Source: an uncultured Clostridia bacterium
GTDB lineage: Bacteria > Bacillota > Clostridia > TANB77 > CAG-508
Direction: 5' to 3'
NCBI GenBank assembly: GCA_944392445.1
Contig: CALXWT010000014.1
Span: 1 to 36,254, forward strand
DNA: 36,254 nucleotides
The notes beneath the pieces were generated by a model that did not search any database, was not told the DNA's origin, and saw nothing but the letters and a program-made list of their open reading frames with translations. Every line of letters begins with the position of its first letter. Within the stretch, counting starts at the first letter, position 1. This document shows, in pieces, positions 7,776 through 15,429 of this stretch. The position numbers were made by a program, and so were the translations under genes.

Positions 7776-8361
7776 TAAAGTATTACAATATCCAATAAAT
7801 ATAAAATGCCCTAATCCAAAACTTGCAAAGTTTATAATATCACAATATGGTGGACCAGATGGAGAACTAGCTGCTTCTCTTAGATATTTATCACAGAGAT
7901 TTGCAATGCCAGATCAAAAATCAAAGGCAATATTGAATGATATAGGAACTGAAGAATTAGCTCACCTTGAGATGGTTGGAACTATAGTACATCAATTAAC
8001 AGATGGTGCATCTTTAGAAGAAATAGAAAAAGCAGGACTTGGCACATATTACACAGACCATGGGGTAGATGTGTATCCTCAAAGCGCATCAGGAATGCCT
8101 TTCTCAGCATCTGTGCTAGCTTGTAAAGGAGACCCAATAGCAAATCTACAAGAGGACTTAGCAGCAGAACAAAAAGCAAGAGCAACTTATGAGAAGTTGA
8201 TTGATTTATGTAGAGATGACCCAGACGTATTGGACCCACTTAAATTCTTACGTGAAAGAGAAATTGTTCATTTCCAAAGATTTGGAGAAGCTCTTCGTGG
8301 AGTACAAGATAAGTTAGCTGAAAAGAAATTTTATATGAATAATATGAATACTAATAAATAA
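7762..8361 (+). CDS. cotJC: Spore coat manganese catalase-like protein CotJC
   Basis: Di-manganese catalase family protein of the spore coat, probably removing hydrogen peroxide. In the 199-residue form all five expected metal ligands are visible: Glu35 (GPDGELAASLRY), Glu65 and His68 (GTEELAHLEMV), Glu136 (LAAEQKARATYE) and His170 (EREIVHFQRFGEA). The ATG at 7762 is preferred because AAAGGAG lies eight bases upstream; a GTG three codons earlier (7753) is the alternative. It overlaps the cotJB end by 14 bases, and a strong terminator follows. Confidence 0.95.
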   Translation: MWTYNKVLQYPINIKCPNPKLAKFIISQYGGPDGELAASLRYLSQRFAMPDQKSKAILNDIGTEELAHLEMVGTIVHQLTDGASLEEIEKAGLGTYYTDHGVDVYPQSASGMPFSASVLACKGDPIANLQEDLAAEQKARATYEKLIDLCRDDPDVLDPLKFLREREIVHFQRFGEALRGVQDKLAEKKFYMNNMNTNK

Positions 8362-8370
8362 TATTATAAA

Positions 8371-8412
8371 TGTGAGTAATTACCTATATAATTACTCACA
8401 TCATCTTTTTTA
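8371..8412 (+). terminator. Intrinsic terminator of the cotJ operon
   Basis: A perfect 10-bp stem, TGTGAGTAAT with ATTACTCACA (8371-8400, 10-base loop), is followed by TCATCTTTTTTATT. It starts ten bases after the cotJC stop and separates the operon from the convergent modular HTH gene. Confidence 0.85.
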
Positions 8413-8568
8413 TTGTATAGCAAAAATCGACTTTTCCTCTGATATATCAGTATTTCTAACGATTTTTTCTATATAACAAGGTTAGGCTACCTTTGACTGT
8501 CCGAGCGAAGCGAGTGACATGTATTTCGCCGTTGCTTCAGAGACTAGTCCTGCGAAATGCCTTTCTTA
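8413..8568 (-). repeat. Composite palindromic element, copy C (inverted)
   Basis: In minus orientation it begins TAAGAAAGG, runs through GC-richer hairpin blocks (for example CACTCGCTTCGCTCGG), reaches CCTAACCTTGTTATATAG, and ends with a palindrome centred on CTGATATATCAG that closes with CTATACAA. The same modular plan is found in copies A and B on the other side of the gene. The palindromic half (8413-8479) is clearly homologous to 10935-10999. The element ends one base from the stop codon of the modular HTH gene. Confidence 0.75.
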
Positions 8569-8569
8569 T

Positions 8570-10684
8570 TTAATCTCTTTCACCTAAATATATTTCTCCA
8601 TTTTGAGCTACTTTTATACTTTTTCTTTTTGTTAGCTCTTCTGTTAATATTTGTAATAATTCTTCTCGTGACAGGTTGAATTTTTCCATTACAAATGAAA
8701 GTGAATCTTCTCTATTCATACCATTTAACAAACATTGCTGAATAACTATTATCGGTGTATCTCCTTCTGATACTTCTACTTTTTCTTGTATTTCTTCCAC
8801 TGTATCTTGCACATTTATTTTTGCTTTTACTCTATCATATAGTTTTAATGTTCCATCTCCCGTTAAACTTTCATCAAGCGAAACGACCTTCTTTTCACTG
8901 AATTTTTGAAGATGCATATTTTTACATATTTTCTTTGCATATAACATTATTATTTTTAATGCTACTTCTTCTTCAAAATTTCTTTCAATATCTCCTCTTT
9001 TTTCTATCGTTATTAAAATTGCTTCTTGTGCAATATCTTCTGAGAAAAAACTTGTATGCAACATTCCTCCTATTTTACTACTATATGCTTGAATAATTTT
9101 TAATATTTGCTCTCCATTCTTGTTTAAGAAATTATTACTTACTTCAATTTTTCCTACAAATATTTTTCCTTTTTGGTATAGTACATTAATTAAATCTTGC
9201 AAATTTATACTATCTTTTGTTATTATTTGCAAAATCTTTTCTATTGTTATTCCAAGAAAATTACTAACTTTCTCAAAGTATTGAATATCATATTCCTTAT
9301 TTTCATTAAATAAATACAATAATCTTATTGATAAATTATATTCAAAATTTACGATTGCTTTTGTACCTTTATTTTTTATATTTTGCCAGTTTCCATATGA
9401 TATGCCTATATAACTTGCGAATTCACTTTCTCTTAGTTTCTTCTCATAAGGCTTGTATAACTCCAAAAATTCGCTATACCCTATACTTTTTCCTTCATAT
9501 CCTTTTGCTATTAAATCTCTTATTATTCTTTGCTTTAATTCTTCATTTTCTCCCTCTGTTCTTGCTTGTTTTAATATTTTTGCTTTTGTACCTCTATTTT
9601 TTATACTTTCCCAGTTTTTATATGATATGCCTATATAACTTGCAAATTCACTTTCTATTAGTTGTTTCTCATAAGGCTTGTATAACTCCAAAAATTCGCT
9701 ATACCCTATACTTTTTCCTTCATATCCTTTTGCTATTAAATCTCTTATTATTCTTTGCTTTAATTCTTCATTTTCTCCCTCTGTTCTTGCTTGTTTTAAT
9801 ATTTTTGCTTTTGTACCTCTATTTTTTATACTTTCCCAGTTTTTATATGATATGCCTATATAACTTGCAAATTCACTTTCTATTAGTTGTTTCTCATAAG
9901 GCTTGTATAACTCCAAAAATTCGCTATACCCTATACTTTTTCCTTCATATCCTTTTGCTATTAAATCTCTTATTATTCTTTGTTTTAATTCTTCATTTTT
10001 TTCTTCTGTTCTTGCTTGTTTTAATATTTTCGCTTTTTTCCCTTTATATTTTATATTTTGCCATTTTCCATATGATATGCCTATATAACTTGCAAATTCA
10101 CTTTCTATTAGTTGCTTTTCATAAGGTTTGTATAACTCCAAAAATTCGCTATATTCTATAATTTTTCCTTCATATCCTTTTGCTATTAAATCTCTTATTA
10201 TTCTTTGTTTTAATTCTTCATTTTCTTCTTCTGTTCTTGCTTGTTTTAATATTTTCGCTTTTTGCCCTTTATGTTTTATATTTTGCCAGTTTCCATATGA
10301 TATGCCTATATAACTTGCAAATTCACTTTCTATTAGTTGTTTCTCATAAGGCTTGTATAACTCCAAAAATTCGCTATACCCTATACTTTTTCCTTCATAT
10401 TCTTTTACTATTAAATCTCTTATTATTCTTTGCTTTAATTCTTCATTTTCTTCTTCTGTTCTTGTTTGTTTTAATATTTTTGTTTTTGTACCTCTATTTT
10501 TTATACTTTGCCAATTTCCATATGACACGCCTAAGACCGTAGCAAACTCCTTTTCACTCATTTCTTCTTTATATGGTTCATATAGAAACAAAAACTCGTC
10601 ATAAGTTACATTTTTATTTGCATACCCCTGTGAAATTAGCTTTTCTCTTATTTCTTTATACCTTTCTTCAAAATTATACTGCAC
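8570..10684 (-). CDS. Tandem HTH-module protein with sigma-factor-like C-terminal region
   Basis: A 704-residue protein of unknown function. Residues 1-443 are six tandem modules of about 75 residues, each with helices and a classic helix-turn-helix (for example SEFASYIGISYGNWQNIK: Ala at HTH position 5, Gly at 9, Trp at 15, Ile at 18). Module 1 is divergent; modules 2-6 are nearly identical except in the recognition helix. Residues about 523-600 (SEDIAQEAILITIEKR) and the following SLDESLTGDG resemble sigma-70 region 2 and its downstream linker, and about 655-690 could be another HTH. No signal peptide or membrane segment is seen. The start is a GTG with GGAGG nine bases upstream. It stands alone, between composite repeats in opposite orientation. 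It could be an alternative sigma-like factor or a modular DNA-binding regulator. The repeat structure is seen directly; the sigma link is inference. Confidence 0.8.
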   Translation of the reverse strand: MQYNFEERYKEIREKLISQGYANKNVTYDEFLFLYEPYKEEMSEKEFATVLGVSYGNWQSIKNRGTKTKILKQTRTEEENEELKQRIIRDLIVKEYEGKSIGYSEFLELYKPYEKQLIESEFASYIGISYGNWQNIKHKGQKAKILKQARTEEENEELKQRIIRDLIAKGYEGKIIEYSEFLELYKPYEKQLIESEFASYIGISYGKWQNIKYKGKKAKILKQARTEEKNEELKQRIIRDLIAKGYEGKSIGYSEFLELYKPYEKQLIESEFASYIGISYKNWESIKNRGTKAKILKQARTEGENEELKQRIIRDLIAKGYEGKSIGYSEFLELYKPYEKQLIESEFASYIGISYKNWESIKNRGTKAKILKQARTEGENEELKQRIIRDLIAKGYEGKSIGYSEFLELYKPYEKKLRESEFASYIGISYGNWQNIKNKGTKAIVNFEYNLSIRLLYLFNENKEYDIQYFEKVSNFLGITIEKILQIITKDSINLQDLINVLYQKGKIFVGKIEVSNNFLNKNGEQILKIIQAYSSKIGGMLHTSFFSEDIAQEAILITIEKRGDIERNFEEEVALKIIMLYAKKICKNMHLQKFSEKKVVSLDESLTGDGTLKLYDRVKAKINVQDTVEEIQEKVEVSEGDTPIIVIQQCLLNGMNREDSLSFVMEKFNLSREELLQILTEELTKRKSIKVAQNGEIYLGERD
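9356..10447 (-). repeat. In-frame 225-bp tandem repeats (modules 2-6)
   Basis: Five consecutive units, each 225 bp except the shorter last one, start on the minus strand at 10447, 10222, 9997, 9772 and 9547, each encoding NEELKQRIIRDLI and onward. Units 4 (9773-9997) and 5 (9548-9772) differ by a single base when compared by eye. Units share patches in a mosaic way: the region encoding NRGTK in unit 1 resembles that of units 4 and 5 more than that of unit 2. This points to recent duplication and gene conversion, so copy number probably varies between strains. Confidence 0.95.
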
Positions 10685-10721
10685 TTTCTATATCCTCCAA
10701 AATATACTTCTTTACATAATT

Positions 10722-10730
10722 ATATTAGCA
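10722..10730 (-). promoter_or_regulatory. Possible extended -10 promoter of the modular HTH gene
   Basis: The minus strand reads TGCTAATATAATTATG, giving a TGn-extended TAATAT at 10722-10727 about 38 bases before the GTG start. No convincing -35 is present because the preceding bases belong to composite repeat A. Weak evidence. Confidence 0.35.
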
Positions 10731-10735
10731 TTTAG

Positions 10736-10841
10736 TAAGAAAAGTGGCTTCGCCACATGTGCGTTTTGCTTTGCAAATACGCACGGCCCAAGGAAACTTA
10801 ACCTTGTTGTATAGCAAAAATCTGCGATTTTTCCTATACAA
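10736..10841 (+). repeat. Composite palindromic element, copy A
   Basis: Begins TAAGAAAAGTGG, contains the hairpins GTGGCTTCGCCAC and GTGCG...CGCAC, then CCAAGGAAACTTAACC, and ends with a short palindrome TTGTATAG...CTATACAA (10807-10841) lacking the longer centre found in copies B and C. Copy B follows at once, so A and B are a diverged tandem pair. Together they occupy most of the 584-bp gap between the modular HTH gene and pyk. Confidence 0.75.
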
Positions 10842-10999
10842 TAAGAAAAGTGTGCGTTAACTAAAGCAAGCTTTCGACGCACACCTGTGCATTTTGCTTC
10901 GTAAATATGCACAGCCTATGGAAACATAACCTTGTTGTATATAGAAAAGTCGTTAAAAATACTGATATATCAAAGAAAAATTCGATTTTCCCTATACAA
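10842..10999 (+). repeat. Composite palindromic element, copy B
   Basis: Begins TAAGAAAAGTGTGCG at the exact end of copy A, contains the hairpins GTGTGCG...CGCACAC and GTGCAT...ATGCAC, then CCTATGGAAACATAACC, and ends with the long palindrome 10935-10999 containing ACTGATATATCA. The palindrome closely matches the inverse of copy C. From about 11000 to 11210 the sequence is AT-rich and I see no feature in it. Confidence 0.75.
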
Positions 11000-11211
11000 T
11001 AAAAAATTCTGCTTTTACTAAGCAAGATTAAATTTTACACTTATTTTATTAATTTTTATCTTTAGAAAATACACAATATATGTTTTTAGTTTTTATCACT
11101 CTTTTTAATCAATTATTGATACTATCAAAAAAATATTTTTTTAATACTTTTGTCAAAATACTTATATATTATATCACAAATTTCTTAATATTTCTAGCCA
11201 TTTTTTCATGC

Positions 11212-11247
11212 AAAAAAACTCTTATACAAAAAATATAAGAGTTTTTA
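11212..11247 (-). terminator. Intrinsic terminator of pyk
   Basis: On the minus strand AAAACTCTTATA pairs with TATAAGAGTTTT, followed directly by further T residues. It lies about 20 bases after the pyk stop. Confidence 0.85.
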
Positions 11248-11268
11248 TTATTATATTTTTAAATTTTC

Positions 11269-12705
11269 TTATTCTACTTTTAAAATTCCACCTATTGTTT
11301 TGTTCATATCTGAACGTTGACCGGCTAAGATAGATGCTCCACCTGCTATAGCTATAAGTTCACCCTTTTCTAGTATTCCAAGTTTTTTAGCTTTTTCTAC
11401 ACCGTCTTCTATCATTTCGTCTATACTATCTTTCTTTTCTACAAGTATTGGATTTACATTGCATACTAAAGCTAATTGTTTGCTAACTTCTTCATTTGGT
11501 GTTATTGCATAAATTGGGCATTTTGGCATAAATCCTGCTAGGTTCATTGCTGTTCTACCTGTATTTGTATATGCAAATATAGCTTTTGTATCTAAATTCA
11601 TAGCAGTCATACATGTTGAATAATTCAAGTTAAATTCATAATCTTTTTCTAATATTGGGAATTCTCTATTTTTAAATCTCTTCCAATATTTTATAGAATT
11701 TTCTATTGATTTTGCTATTTTGTCCATAGTTTGTACGCAAACTATAGGATATTTTCCAGCTGCTGATTCTGCAGATAGCATTATTGCACTTGTTTGGTCA
11801 TAAATTGCATTTGCAACATCGCTTACTTCTGCTCTTGTTGGACGTGGATTGTTTACCATAGATTCTAGCATTTGTGTTGCTGTTACAACTATTTTTCCTG
11901 CTTCATTACATTTTTTAATAAATTCTTTTTGTCTAATTGGAACTTCTTCCATTGGAATTTCAACACCTAAGTCTCCTCTAGCAACCATTATACCATCAGA
12001 TACTTCAAGAATTGCATCAAAGTTGTCTATTCCCTCTCTATTTTCTATTTTAGAAATAACTTTAATATATTCTCCACCGTTCTCTTTTAGAACTTTCTTA
12101 ATATTAACTACATCTTCCGCTCTTCTTATAAATGATGCAGCTATATAATCGAATCCATTTTTTATACCAAATAGGATATCTGATTTATCTTTGTCTGTCA
12201 TGCTTGGTAATTGTATTTTTGAGTTTGGTATATTTATGCTCTTTTTATTTGTTAATCTTCCACCATTTTGTACTCTACATACAACATCTTTTCCATCAAT
12301 TTTTTCTACTATAACTTCTATTAGTCCGTCATTGATAAGAATTCTTGTTCCTGGTGTTACTTCGTTATATAAATTTTTGTAAGTAACTGATACTTTTGTA
12401 TTATCTCCATCTACATCTTCATTTAAAAGTGTAAATGTATCTCCTTCTTTTAAAATTGCTTCTCCTGTAGCAAATTTTCCAATTCTTATTTCTGGTCCTT
12501 TTGTATCAAGAAGCATTGCAACTGGCATTCCTACTGCTTTTCTTGCATTTTTAAATGTTTCTATTCTTGCTCCTTGTTCTTCATAATCTCCGTGTGAGAA
12601 ATTAAATCTAGCAACGTTCATTCCTGCTTTTATTAATCCCTCCATCATTTTTTGCTCATCTACTGCTGGTCCTAATGTACATATAATTTTTGTTTTTCTT
12701 GGCAT
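11269..12705 (-). CDS. pyk: Pyruvate kinase
   Basis: Glycolytic enzyme that transfers phosphate from phosphoenolpyruvate to ADP. The 478-residue length is the short form, without the extra C-terminal PEP-utiliser-type domain of Bacillus enzymes (about 585 residues). Motifs: RKTKIICTLGPA at the start, RFNFSHGDYEE, DTKGPEIR, the catalytic-lysine region VISKIENREGIDNFD, MVARGDLGVEIP and TATQMLESM. GAAAGGAAG precedes the ATG. It has its own promoter and terminator and is probably monocistronic, although read-through from the glycosyltransferase gene upstream is possible. Confidence 0.97.
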   Translation of the reverse strand: MPRKTKIICTLGPAVDEQKMMEGLIKAGMNVARFNFSHGDYEEQGARIETFKNARKAVGMPVAMLLDTKGPEIRIGKFATGEAILKEGDTFTLLNEDVDGDNTKVSVTYKNLYNEVTPGTRILINDGLIEVIVEKIDGKDVVCRVQNGGRLTNKKSINIPNSKIQLPSMTDKDKSDILFGIKNGFDYIAASFIRRAEDVVNIKKVLKENGGEYIKVISKIENREGIDNFDAILEVSDGIMVARGDLGVEIPMEEVPIRQKEFIKKCNEAGKIVVTATQMLESMVNNPRPTRAEVSDVANAIYDQTSAIMLSAESAAGKYPIVCVQTMDKIAKSIENSIKYWKRFKNREFPILEKDYEFNLNYSTCMTAMNLDTKAIFAYTNTGRTAMNLAGFMPKCPIYAITPNEEVSKQLALVCNVNPILVEKKDSIDEMIEDGVEKAKKLGILEKGELIAIAGGASILAGQRSDMNKTIGGILKVE

Positions 12706-12807
12706 ATAAATCTTCCTTTCTATTTTCTATAATAAAAATAATTGTAAAAATACTAATTCTTGCATTTTTTTATTTAGAATTAGTTCTTTCTAAAAAGCGA
12801 CTTTAAT

Positions 12808-12836
12808 ATTATAACACACTTTATAATAAATTTCTA
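12808..12836 (-). promoter_or_regulatory. Probable sigma-A promoter of pyk
   Basis: Minus strand: -35 TAGAAA (12831-12836), 17-bp spacer, -10 TATAAT (12808-12813) with a preceding TGT extension. The -35 overlaps the end of the glycosyltransferase gene. The leader of about 100 bases contains a weak 8-bp dyad (CTAATTCT/AGAATTAG). Confidence 0.45.
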
Positions 12837-13801
12837 GGTTTATTTAAATTTTTATTTGTTTCTTTTGTTTCATTATATCTTTCTATAAAGTATAATGGTC
12901 TTCCCTTAGTCTCATAAAATGCTCTTCCTACATATTCTCCTATTACTCCTAAGAAAATAAGCTGTATTCCTCCTAAAAATAATATTACAACCATTGTTGA
13001 TGCATAGCCTGGTACATCTACTCCAGATACAATAGTTTTAATTATTATGTATATCATGTAAATAAAGCCTATTAGCGATACTATTATTCCTGTAATAGCA
13101 GACCACCTAAGTGGTGATGTTGTGAATGATGTTATTCCATCTATTGATAAATTAATTAAATTTTTGTAATTCCATTTTGTTTTTCCTGCTGCACGTGGAT
13201 CTCTATCATATAACATTTCTTTTTTATTATATCCAATCCAGCTAAATAGCCCTTTTGTGTATCTTTGTGATTCTCTAATAGATTTTAAAGCTTCTACACA
13301 TCTTCTATCTAATAGTCTAAAATCTCCTGTGTCTTTTTGTATTTGTATTTTTGTAAAAGATTGTAGTACTTTATAATACATAGTTGATGTAAACTTCTTT
13401 AGCCAACTTTCTCCTTTTCTAGAACGTCTTTTAGCATATACATCGTCATACCCTTCTTCCCAGTACTTTAACATTTCTGGAATAAGTTCTGGTGGATCTT
13501 GAAGGTCAGCATCTATTATAACAACTGCATCTCCATTACAGTAATCCAAACCTGCTATCATAGCTGTTTCTTTTCCAAAATTTCTAGATAAATTTAAATA
13601 GTTTACTCTTTTATCTTTTTCTCTTAACTCTTGCATAATTTTAAAAGTGTTGTCTTTACTTCCATCATTCACTAGTAATATTTCAAAATCGTATTTAGCA
13701 TTTTCGTCCATCAATTTCTTTAACCTATCATATAGCATGTGCAATACTTCTTGTTCGTTGTATACTGGTACTAATATTGTTACTAATTTTTTTTCTTCCA
13801 T
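12821..13801 (-). CDS. Family 2 glycosyltransferase with C-terminal membrane segments (DPM1/GtrB-like)
   Basis: A 326-residue GT-A enzyme that probably moves a sugar from a nucleotide donor to polyprenyl phosphate on the inner face of the membrane. Motifs: VTILVPVYNEQEVL at the start, LLVNDGSKDNTF, DADLQDPPELIPEM at about 97-110 (DxD metal site) and DTGDFRLLDRR. Two hydrophobic segments at about 230-255 and 265-295 fit the GtrB/CsbB/DPM1 subgroup. A longer frame extends 23 codons upstream to 13870, but AAGGAGG lies immediately before the ATG at 13801 and the upstream codons overlap promoter and leader sequence. The acceptor and the final glycan are unknown; no flippase gene is adjacent. Confidence 0.92.
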   Translation of the reverse strand: MEEKKLVTILVPVYNEQEVLHMLYDRLKKLMDENAKYDFEILLVNDGSKDNTFKIMQELREKDKRVNYLNLSRNFGKETAMIAGLDYCNGDAVVIIDADLQDPPELIPEMLKYWEEGYDDVYAKRRSRKGESWLKKFTSTMYYKVLQSFTKIQIQKDTGDFRLLDRRCVEALKSIRESQRYTKGLFSWIGYNKKEMLYDRDPRAAGKTKWNYKNLINLSIDGITSFTTSPLRWSAITGIIVSLIGFIYMIYIIIKTIVSGVDVPGYASTMVVILFLGGIQLIFLGVIGEYVGRAFYETKGRPLYFIERYNETKETNKNLNKPRNLL

Positions 13802-13820
13802 TTTCTTCCTCCTTGGCACT

Positions 13821-13860
13821 TTTGTCAGGTTTGGGGACAGGTCTGAATAATCTATTCCCC
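13821..13860. repeat. Degenerate GGGGACAG-type dyad in the glycosyltransferase leader
   Basis: Contains TTTGTCAGG, then GGGGACAGGTC, and TTCCCC at its right end, so GGGGA and TCCCC can pair in the mRNA leader. The wording resembles the cores of the hairpin-armed repeats at 15266-15372 and 21722-21970. It may be a decayed member of that type; evidence is thin. Confidence 0.3.
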
Positions 13861-13874
13861 ATAATTGCATTTAT

Positions 13875-13903
13875 ATATTATCACAAACTACTAAAATAGT
13901 AAA
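13875..13903 (-). promoter_or_regulatory. Sigma-A promoter of the glycosyltransferase gene
   Basis: Minus strand: -35 TTTACT (13898-13903), exact 17-bp spacer, extended -10 TGATAATAT (TAATAT at 13875-13880). The implied leader is about 67 bases. The TGTGATAATAT string is shared with the ileS and sua5 promoters. Confidence 0.55.
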
Positions 13904-13968
13904 TATTCCTTGAAATTTTTTGTCGAATCACAAGAAAATTATTTTACACTTTCCAATCTGTAAAACAA

Positions 13969-14814
13969 CTATCTTGTAACTTTCATATTATTCAGTGCCC
14001 TATATGTTTTGCAAATATTACACGAAGTGCAAATTTTTATTCTATTTTCAAATATCAATTTTAGTGTATTTATAAATTCATCCTCATCATTTATAAGATG
14101 GACCTCTATTTTTTTAGGTAATAGGCTTAATAAGGTATTTAGTGCTATATCATTTGAAGAAAATGTTATGTCAGATAAATACTTAGCATTATTCAGATTA
14201 TGATCTACTCGAATAATGTTTTTATCTTTATCTAATAATATTGATTCGCCATTAGTATATATTAAATGTAGCATATCTGTTTTTGAACTTGTAGAATTAA
14301 CATATACTTTTAATAGGTTTATAAATTCTCTATATTCTTTTTCGATTATATATTTGTTTACTGCCATATCTACAATATTATCTAAAGCCTTAATATATTC
14401 GTTTATTCGAAAATTAGCCACTCCTTCAACAACAATACTTTTATGTTCTAGAATATATTCTTTCACACTAATAAATATAGTTTCAGTTATTTTTTCTTCC
14501 TCTTGTTTTATAAATTCATCACAGTTTTCTAGAATTATTTTTCTTTCAAATTCATCAAAATAGAAATAGTTAACATTTATTATCCTTTTTAAAATTTTTA
14601 TTTGATAAAATTTTATTATAACTTCTGTGATTAGTTCTGCTACTAAATTATTAAACTGTTCTACATTATTATCCATGTAATGTAGAATTACATTTTCGTA
14701 TATTTTAAATGATTTATTACAATAATATATATTAGGAAAGTCTAATTTTGAAATTTTATTTAGTAGATATTCTATTATTTCTTCATTATCCGTTTTTATA
14801 CAGTATGATTTCAT
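13969..14814 (-). CDS. ytxC: Putative sporulation protein YtxC
   Basis: A 281-residue protein, the usual YtxC length, with no signal peptide or membrane segment. Recognisable family features are INVNYFYFDEFERKII in the middle and LNTLLSLLPKKIEVHLI near the C-terminus, followed by a Cys cluster CTSCNIC (Cys262, 265 and 268), a possible metal site. The function of the family is unknown; it is confined to spore formers, consistent with the rest of the window. AAAGGGGA precedes the ATG. The protein is very rich in Ile, Asn and Lys, as expected at this base composition. Annotation rests on recalled family motifs. Confidence 0.8.
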   Translation of the reverse strand: MKSYCIKTDNEEIIEYLLNKISKLDFPNIYYCNKSFKIYENVILHYMDNNVEQFNNLVAELITEVIIKFYQIKILKRIINVNYFYFDEFERKIILENCDEFIKQEEEKITETIFISVKEYILEHKSIVVEGVANFRINEYIKALDNIVDMAVNKYIIEKEYREFINLLKVYVNSTSSKTDMLHLIYTNGESILLDKDKNIIRVDHNLNNAKYLSDITFSSNDIALNTLLSLLPKKIEVHLINDEDEFINTLKLIFENRIKICTSCNICKTYRALNNMKVTR

Positions 14815-14910
14815 TTAGATGTTCCCCTTTCTTTATTTAATAATTATTATCTACTAAATTCTCATTAGATATACATATTTTATTCTATTTTTTTTAATAT
14901 GTGCTTGTAA

Positions 14911-15252
14911 CTACCTAATCCAAATTTTGTCTATACCTTCTTTTAAATTGTATACTTCGCTATAGCCTAATTTTTCTAATTTTTCTTTTGCCTGTTTACT
15001 TCTACTTCCACTTGAGCAATATAAAATTATTGTATCATCTTTGTTTTTTACATTTTTTTCTATATTTTTTTCTATGTTATATACAGGTATATTTATTGCA
15101 CCATCTAAATGTCCCTCTTCATATTCTTGTCCACTTCGAACATCTATTAGAACTATATTTTGAGTCTTCATAAGTGTTTTTAACTCTCTATAAGAAATAT
15201 CTTTGTTTTGCATAGCACTTCTATTCCAAATTTTTTTAAAAAATCTTAACAT
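14911..15252 (-). CDS. Rhodanese-like domain protein
   Basis: A single rhodanese domain of 113 residues with DVRSGQEYEEGHLDGAINIP and the active-site loop LYCSSGSRS (Cys79), fitting sulfur transfer or persulfide handling. No signal peptide is evident. A longer open frame begins at 15300, but it runs through one arm of a hairpin repeat; AAGGAG sits just before the ATG at 15252, which is therefore chosen. It lies between ytxC and secF in the same orientation, but the paired repeat upstream probably separates it from the secDF transcript. The partner pathway is not evident. Confidence 0.9.
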   Translation of the reverse strand: MLRFFKKIWNRSAMQNKDISYRELKTLMKTQNIVLIDVRSGQEYEEGHLDGAINIPVYNIEKNIEKNVKNKDDTIILYCSSGSRSKQAKEKLEKLGYSEVYNLKEGIDKIWIR

Positions 15253-15265
15253 AATTTTCTCCTTG

Positions 15266-15372
15266 CGTGGACAAAAGGGACTACTTCCTTTTGTCCACAC
15301 TTTTTTAATTTTTAGTCTTTATTTATTAAGTAATTATCGTGGACAAAAGGAAGTAGTCCCTTTTGTCTACGC
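15266..15372. repeat. Hairpin-armed inverted repeat upstream of the rhodanese gene
   Basis: Two 33-bp arms, 15266-15298 and 15340-15372, are reverse complements with one mismatch, about 40 bp apart. Each arm is itself a hairpin (GTGGACAAAAGG with CCTTTTGTCCAC around a short centre). Each arm can therefore fold locally or pair with the other. The left hairpin is followed by ACTTTTTT on the plus strand. The plan matches the element at 21722-21970. Confidence 0.8.
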
Positions 15373-15383
15373 ATTTTGAAAGA

Positions 15384-15410
15384 CATCTTTAATATATAAT
15401 ATTAAAGATG
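15384..15410 (-). terminator. Possible weak terminator after secF
   Basis: CATCTTTAAT and ATTAAAGATG form a strong stem about 20 bases after the secF stop. On the minus strand only TCTTTC follows, so termination efficiency is doubtful. Confidence 0.45.
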
Positions 15411-15429
15411 CCTTCTATAAGTTCTATTT

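Noticed and set aside
9328..10161. 277-codon plus-strand open frame opposite the tandem repeats
   Set aside because: It is the antisense shadow of the repeated gene: low-complexity Leu/Phe/Tyr sequence repeating every 75 residues, with no ribosome site.
9356..10447. Repeat spacing suggestive of a CRISPR-like array
   Set aside because: Units are contiguous, 225 bp long, in frame and coding, without short repeats plus unique spacers, and no cas gene is present.
10712..10912. 66-codon minus-strand open frame upstream of the modular gene
   Set aside because: It runs through composite repeats A and B and has no coding character.
15253..15300. N-terminal extension of the rhodanese protein
   Set aside because: These codons overlap a hairpin repeat arm and lie upstream of the AAGGAG ribosome site.
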